This document shows positions 23,543 to 26,877 of a stretch of 26,877 nt of DNA, one piece after another. The position numbers and the translations under genes were made by a program. Within the stretch, counting starts at the first letter, position 1. Each line of letters starts with the position of its first letter. The notes beneath the pieces were generated by a model. The model was not told the origin of the DNA, made no database searches, and saw only the letters and a list, made by a program, of their open reading frames with translations. Source of the DNA: an uncultured Eubacteriales bacterium (GTDB lineage Bacteria > Bacillota > Clostridia > Oscillospirales > Ruminococcaceae); assembly GCA_959605275.1 (NCBI GenBank), contig CAUHFD010000011.1, positions 1 through 26,877 on the forward strand, in the 5' to 3' direction.

Positions 23543-23572
23543 GTCGAAATTCAGAAAAAGGAAGGATATCAA

Positions 23573-24754
23573 ATGTCGAACTATTTATTTACTTCTGAAT
23601 CGGTTACAGAAGGACATCCCGATAAAATCTGCGATCAGATTTCGGACGCGGTGCTGGATGCTATCATCAGCCAGGATCCTATGGCGCGTGTTGCTTGTGA
23701 AACTACGGTTACTACCGGCATGATTATGCTGATGGGGGAGATTACCACAAACTGTTATGTTGATATTCCGAAAATTGCCAGACAGGTTGTTCTGGATATC
23801 GGTTACGACCGTGCAAAATACGGGTTTGACGGAAATACATGCTCGGTCATCACCTCTATTGACGAGCAATCTTCCGACATTGCATTGGGTGTTAACAATG
23901 CAATGGAAAACAAGTCGGGATCAGGCGAGGATGCAGATTTGACCGGTGCGGGCGATCAAGGTATGATGTTTGGCTATGCCTGCGATGAAACCAAGGAACT
24001 AATGCCGCTGCCGATTCATTTGGCACATAAGTTGGCACTGAAATTGACCGAGGTTCGCAAAAACGGCAGTTTGCCTTATTTGCGTCCGGATGGAAAAACG
24101 CAGGTGACAGTAGAATACCAAAATGATGTTCCGGTACGAGTGGATACGGTTGTCGTTTCCTCTCAGCACAGTGATGAGGTTTCTTTGGAGCAAATTCGAA
24201 GTGATTTGATCGAGATGGTTATCAAGGCGGTCATTCCGGAAGAATTACTGGATGAGAATACCAAATATTATATTAATCCGACCGGCAGATTCGTAGTTGG
24301 CGGTCCGCAGGGAGACAGCGGCTTGACCGGAAGAAAAATTATTGTAGATACTTACGGCGGATATGCTCGTCACGGCGGCGGCGCTTTCAGCGGGAAAGAT
24401 CCGACTAAAGTTGACAGAAGCGCTGCTTATGCAGCTAGATGGGTAGCAAAAAATATTGTTGCTGCCGGACTTGCAAAACGCTGCGAAGTTCAGCTCGCTT
24501 ATGCTATCGGGGTTGCTCATCCGGTTTCTATCATGGTGGATACTTTCGGTACCGGAAAATATTCCGATGAACAGCTTGCTCAAGCGATTCACCACGTTTT
24601 TGATCTTAGACCGGCTGCGATTATCAAACAGTTGGATTTACGCAAACCGATTTATCAACAGTTGGCTGCTTATGGACATATGGGCAGGGAAGATTTAGGT
24701 GTCAATTGGGAGAAAACTGATAAAGCAGAAGCGCTGAAACAATATTTTATATAG
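23573..24754 (+). CDS. metK: S-adenosylmethionine synthetase
   Basis: This enzyme makes SAM from methionine and ATP. The 393-residue protein has all signatures: SESVTEGHPDKICDQISD near the start (with the catalytic His), GAGDQGMMFGYA, GRFVVGGPQGDSGLTGRK and the phosphate-binding GGGAFSGKDPTKVDRS. The true start is the ATG at 23573 (MSNYLFTSES) with AAGGAAGG about 8 bases upstream. The frame is open back to 23468, but that stretch lies inside the riboswitch and its terminator and is not coding. The gene is controlled by the SAM-I riboswitch and ends before a 14-bp hairpin. Confidence 0.98.
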   Translation: MSNYLFTSESVTEGHPDKICDQISDAVLDAIISQDPMARVACETTVTTGMIMLMGEITTNCYVDIPKIARQVVLDIGYDRAKYGFDGNTCSVITSIDEQSSDIALGVNNAMENKSGSGEDADLTGAGDQGMMFGYACDETKELMPLPIHLAHKLALKLTEVRKNGSLPYLRPDGKTQVTVEYQNDVPVRVDTVVVSSQHSDEVSLEQIRSDLIEMVIKAVIPEELLDENTKYYINPTGRFVVGGPQGDSGLTGRKIIVDTYGGYARHGGGAFSGKDPTKVDRSAAYAARWVAKNIVAAGLAKRCEVQLAYAIGVAHPVSIMVDTFGTGKYSDEQLAQAIHHVFDLRPAAIIKQLDLRKPIYQQLAAYGHMGREDLGVNWEKTDKAEALKQYFI

Positions 24755-24809
24755 ATAGATATGACAGTTTGTGTGTTTCAGGATACTATTTTAAAAAGAC
24801 ATGGTTTGA

Positions 24810-24843
24810 AATAAGGTCAATTGTTTTTACAATTGACCTTATT
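24810..24843 (+). terminator. metK terminator
   Basis: AATAAGGTCAATTG (24810-24823) pairs perfectly with CAATTGACCTTATT (24830-24843); a short T-rich stretch follows. It lies 55 bases after the metK stop. Confidence 0.75.
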
Positions 24844-24912
24844 CATGTTCTGTTTTGATAAAAAAATATCAATCTTAGTTTTATCTTTGTATAAAAAATA
24901 TTGGATAAAAGA

Positions 24913-24941
24913 TTGAATTCTTTTTGAAATTCAGTTATAAT
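24913..24941 (+). promoter_or_regulatory. oadG-oadB promoter
   Basis: TTGAAT (24913-24918), a 17-bp spacer and TATAAT (24936-24941), 84 bases before the oadG start. Confidence 0.7.
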
Positions 24942-25025
24942 AATAATTAAATGTTGTAATTTTCCGATTCGAATGAATGATTATGGTAAATATACAACAG
25001 CAAATGCAAACGGAGGGTGTCACAA

Positions 25026-25391
25026 ATGGATTGGGGATTAGCATTGTCAGTTACAGCAACCGGTCTTACGGTCGTTTTTGCCGTTCTGATTATTTTAGTA
25101 CTAGTTGTAGCATTGTTTGGCAAAATCATGGGTTCGACTACAAATCGAAAAAGCAAAACGCCGGTTGAAAAAAAACAGATTGAAACTTTCGTTGCAGACA
25201 GCAGTGAGAAACTGAGCATGGAAGTAGAGGATGACATCGGTGAAGAAGTTGTTGCTGCAATTGCTGCTGCAGTCGCTGTGATGATGTCTTCCGAGGGCAA
25301 AACATATCGATTAAGAAGTATAAAGCGAACCGGAAAGAACCGCCCCGCGTGGAGTATTGCCGGTATTCAGGATAATACCAGACCATTTTAG
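25026..25391 (+). CDS. OadG-like small subunit of a Na+-pumping decarboxylase
   Basis: A 121-residue protein with one N-terminal membrane helix (about 3-34, GLTVVFAVLIILVLVVALFG), a charged linker, the block EEVVAAIAAAVAVMMS typical of OadG/MmdD subunits (PF04277), and a short basic tail ending WSIAGIQDNTRPF. Such subunits hold the soluble carboxyltransferase to the membrane beta subunit. I start at the ATG at 25026 with GGAGG 9 bases upstream; a GTG at 25017 sits at the ribosome site and is unlikely. The oadB gene follows 17 bases later, so the two are cotranscribed. Confidence 0.85.
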   Translation: MDWGLALSVTATGLTVVFAVLIILVLVVALFGKIMGSTTNRKSKTPVEKKQIETFVADSSEKLSMEVEDDIGEEVVAAIAAAVAVMMSSEGKTYRLRSIKRTGKNRPAWSIAGIQDNTRPF

Positions 25392-25408
25392 GGGAGGATT
25401 GGAAACCA

Positions 25409-26590
25409 ATGGAAGTTTTTTTTGAAAGTATACAGGGATTGATAAACGACAGCGGATTTGTTAACCTTGATTGGAAATCACTGATTATGATTGGTATTTC
25501 CTGTGTGCTCGTTTATTTAGCAATCGTGAAACAATTTGAACCGTTATTGTTGTTACCGATTGCGTTCGGAATGCTATTGACAAATATTCCTTGTCCAGCT
25601 GAGTTTCAGATTTTCCACATGGATTTTTTTGTAGGAAAAGAGATAGATTTCGGTAAGGTACTGCATGAAGGCGGTCTGCTGGATATTTTATATTTGGGCG
25701 TTAAGCTGGGTGTTTATCCTCCGTTGATTTTCTTGGGGATCGGTACAATGACCGATTTCGGACCCTTGATTGCAAACCCCAAAAGCTTTTTGCTGGGTGC
25801 TGCGGCACAGGCTGGTATTTTCGTTACCTTTATCGGCGCAATGGCACTTGGCTTTACGCCGGAGGAAGCCGGCGGTATCGGTATCATCGGCGGTGCCGAT
25901 GGTCCGACGGCAATTTTGGTGGCAAAAGAGTTAGCTCCAGCCTTATTAGGGTCCATTGCGGTTGCGGCATATTCCTATATGGCGTTGGTACCGGTTATTC
26001 AACCTCCGATTATGAAAGCTTTGACTACCAAAAAAGAGCGTTCCGTGGTCATGGAACAGCTTCGTCCGGTATCAAAAATAGAAAAGATCATTTTCCCGAT
26101 ATTAGTAACGCTGATTATTTGTTTTGTTGTCCCTTCTGCTACCCCGTTGATTGGTATGCTGATGCTGGGCAATTTGATGAAAGAAAGCGGCGTTGTGGAC
26201 AGATTGGTCAAAACCGCTCAAAACGAGTTGATGAACATCGTTACTATCATGTTAGGTGTTACGGTGGGTGCCACTGCTACTGCTGATTATTTTCTTACTT
26301 GGAATACGATTAAAATTATCGCTCTGGGACTTGCTGCGTTCTGTATCGGTACGGCTGCCGGTGTCCTATTCGGTAAGATTATGTACGTTGTCACTAAGGG
26401 CAAAGTAAATCCATTGATCGGAGCTGCCGGTGTTTCTGCCGTGCCGATGGCGGCACGTGTTGCGCAGAAAGTCGGTCAGAAGGAAAATCCGAAGAATTTT
26501 CTGCTTATGCATGCGATGGGACCGAACGTTGCAGGTGTTATCGGTTCCGCGGTTGCTGCGGGTGTATTATTAAGTATTTTTGCGAAATAA
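25409..26590 (+). CDS. Na+-translocating decarboxylase beta subunit (OadB/MmdB/GcdB family)
   Basis: This is the membrane subunit that decarboxylates carboxybiotin and pumps Na+ out. The 393-residue protein has about nine to eleven hydrophobic segments and the family motifs MTDFGPLIANPKSFLLGAAAQ, GGIGIIGGADGPTAI (with the conserved Asp) and TVGATATADYFLTWNTIKI. The length is normal. GGAGG is 11 bases upstream. The substrate (oxaloacetate, methylmalonyl-CoA, glutaconyl-CoA or malonate) is set by the alpha subunit, which is not here. A terminator follows the stop within 50 bases, so no alpha or biotin-carrier gene belongs to this transcript. Confidence 0.93.
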   Translation: MEVFFESIQGLINDSGFVNLDWKSLIMIGISCVLVYLAIVKQFEPLLLLPIAFGMLLTNIPCPAEFQIFHMDFFVGKEIDFGKVLHEGGLLDILYLGVKLGVYPPLIFLGIGTMTDFGPLIANPKSFLLGAAAQAGIFVTFIGAMALGFTPEEAGGIGIIGGADGPTAILVAKELAPALLGSIAVAAYSYMALVPVIQPPIMKALTTKKERSVVMEQLRPVSKIEKIIFPILVTLIICFVVPSATPLIGMLMLGNLMKESGVVDRLVKTAQNELMNIVTIMLGVTVGATATADYFLTWNTIKIIALGLAAFCIGTAAGVLFGKIMYVVTKGKVNPLIGAAGVSAVPMAARVAQKVGQKENPKNFLLMHAMGPNVAGVIGSAVAAGVLLSIFAK

Positions 26591-26596
26591 GAACGG

Positions 26597-26641
26597 AATA
26601 ATCCTAATTGTTTGCATTCTGAAGCAGTTAGGATTATTTAT
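26597..26641 (+). terminator. oadB terminator
   Basis: AATAATCCTAA (26597-26607) pairs with TTAGGATTATT (26628-26638) over a 20-base loop, followed by TATTT. It starts 7 bases after the oadB stop. Confidence 0.8.
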
Positions 26642-26664
26642 TTGATAGGGAACAGCTGACAATG

Positions 26665-26767
26665 ATTATAACATAAACTGCTAGCGCAACGAAGTGAGCA
26701 ATGTAACAATGTTCTTGAGAATACACGAAATCTTTGATATCGTGTATTCTCAAGGTTATTATATAAT
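26665..26767 (-). repeat. About 100-bp interspersed repeat, copy 2
   Basis: Reverse complement of the repeat at 4256-4354. Here the central palindrome is nearly perfect: TTGAGAATACACGA...TCGTGTATTCTCAA (26715-26753) with one A-A mismatch. The ends again carry TATAAT-like sequences (ATTATAACA at 26665-26673, TATAAT at 26762-26767). It has no coding potential. Confidence 0.7.
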
Positions 26768-26796
26768 ATTGATAAATTCCTGCTTTGTAAAGTAAA

Positions 26797-26824
26797 AGAC
26801 CAACCGAAATTTTTCGGTTGGTCT
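26797..26824 (+). terminator. Second hairpin downstream of oadB, T tail replaced by a repeat
   Basis: AGACCAACCGAAA (26797-26809) pairs perfectly with TTTCGGTTGGTCT (26812-26824). The U tract expected next is missing; the repeat sequence GAGCGTGTCGAC begins at the very next base. Confidence 0.75.
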
Positions 26825-26877
26825 GAGCGTGTCGACAAAGTCGACAACGCTCTGGGAAAGGGGACTTTCCCCTCTCC
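26825..26877 (+). mobile_element. Terminator-associated repeat, cut by the window end
   Basis: These 53 bases are an exact reverse complement of 9178-9230, the first third of the 158-bp element at 9073-9230. As there, the repeat starts directly after the 3' base of a terminator stem and points away from the gene that the stem terminates. The remaining 105 or so bases lie beyond the window. Confidence 0.65.

Noticed and set aside
23468..23572. Upstream in-frame extension of metK
   Set aside because: It falls inside the SAM-I aptamer and its terminator. The ATG at 23573 has a proper ribosome site and matches the family start.
1..26877. CRISPR array, retron, or complete transposon
   Set aside because: No regularly spaced direct repeats, reverse transcriptase, Cas or transposase gene is visible; the repeats present are two-copy interspersed elements.

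Overview
The window looks like a chromosomal segment of a low-to-mid-GC Gram-positive anaerobe of the class Clostridia; I cannot name a genus. The grounds are strong AGGAGG-type ribosome sites, many consensus sigma-A promoters with 17-bp spacers, an S-box (SAM-I) riboswitch before metK, the XpaC-TelA pair, an oxaloacetate-decarboxylase-type Na+ pump membrane module and two Ser-rich lipoproteins.

Layout. 1-54 is the 3' part of tRNA-Gly(CCC). About 55-4440 is a sparse, AT-rich accessory stretch: an MFS transporter (-), a promoter-plus-terminator unit that may encode a small RNA, a decayed gene, a truncated HsdR-N-like ORF, and a TIR-domain protein with an unrecognised C-terminal half. About 4450-6870 is the xpaC-telA operon, followed by nadE (7070-8998). 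9000-9379 is a repeat-rich intergenic region. Two minus-strand lipoprotein genes follow: a VanY-like D,D-carboxypeptidase and a CapA-like phosphoesterase, separated by a 158-bp palindromic element. 11765-14250 is an unusual tandem array of small two-helix membrane proteins (DUF2500-like), the last one frameshifted, with divergent mini-ORFs between the units. After that come housekeeping genes: a DnaI/DnaC-type helicase loader, purB, secD-secF, a YoaK-type membrane protein (-), metG-tatD (-), SAM riboswitch-metK, and oadG-oadB (+).

How the genes work together. XpaC and TelA are a known pair linked to envelope or anion stress. MetG and TatD form an operon divergent from riboswitch-controlled metK, so methionine charging and SAM synthesis share one intergenic region. 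SecD and SecF overlap and are translationally coupled. OadG and OadB are the membrane part of a Na+ pump, but the carboxyltransferase and biotin carrier are not here.

The least ordinary parts are: (i) a repeat that starts exactly at the last base of a transcription-terminator stem at two places (9028-9275 and 26797-26877), with the terminator stem duplicated around the complete copy; (ii) the DUF2500-like array with conserved ends, variable middles and a minus-strand mini-ORF family whose differences look like protein-coding selection; (iii) the TIR gene region; and (iv) a roughly 100-bp interspersed repeat whose left edge is the -10 box of the likely xpaC promoter.
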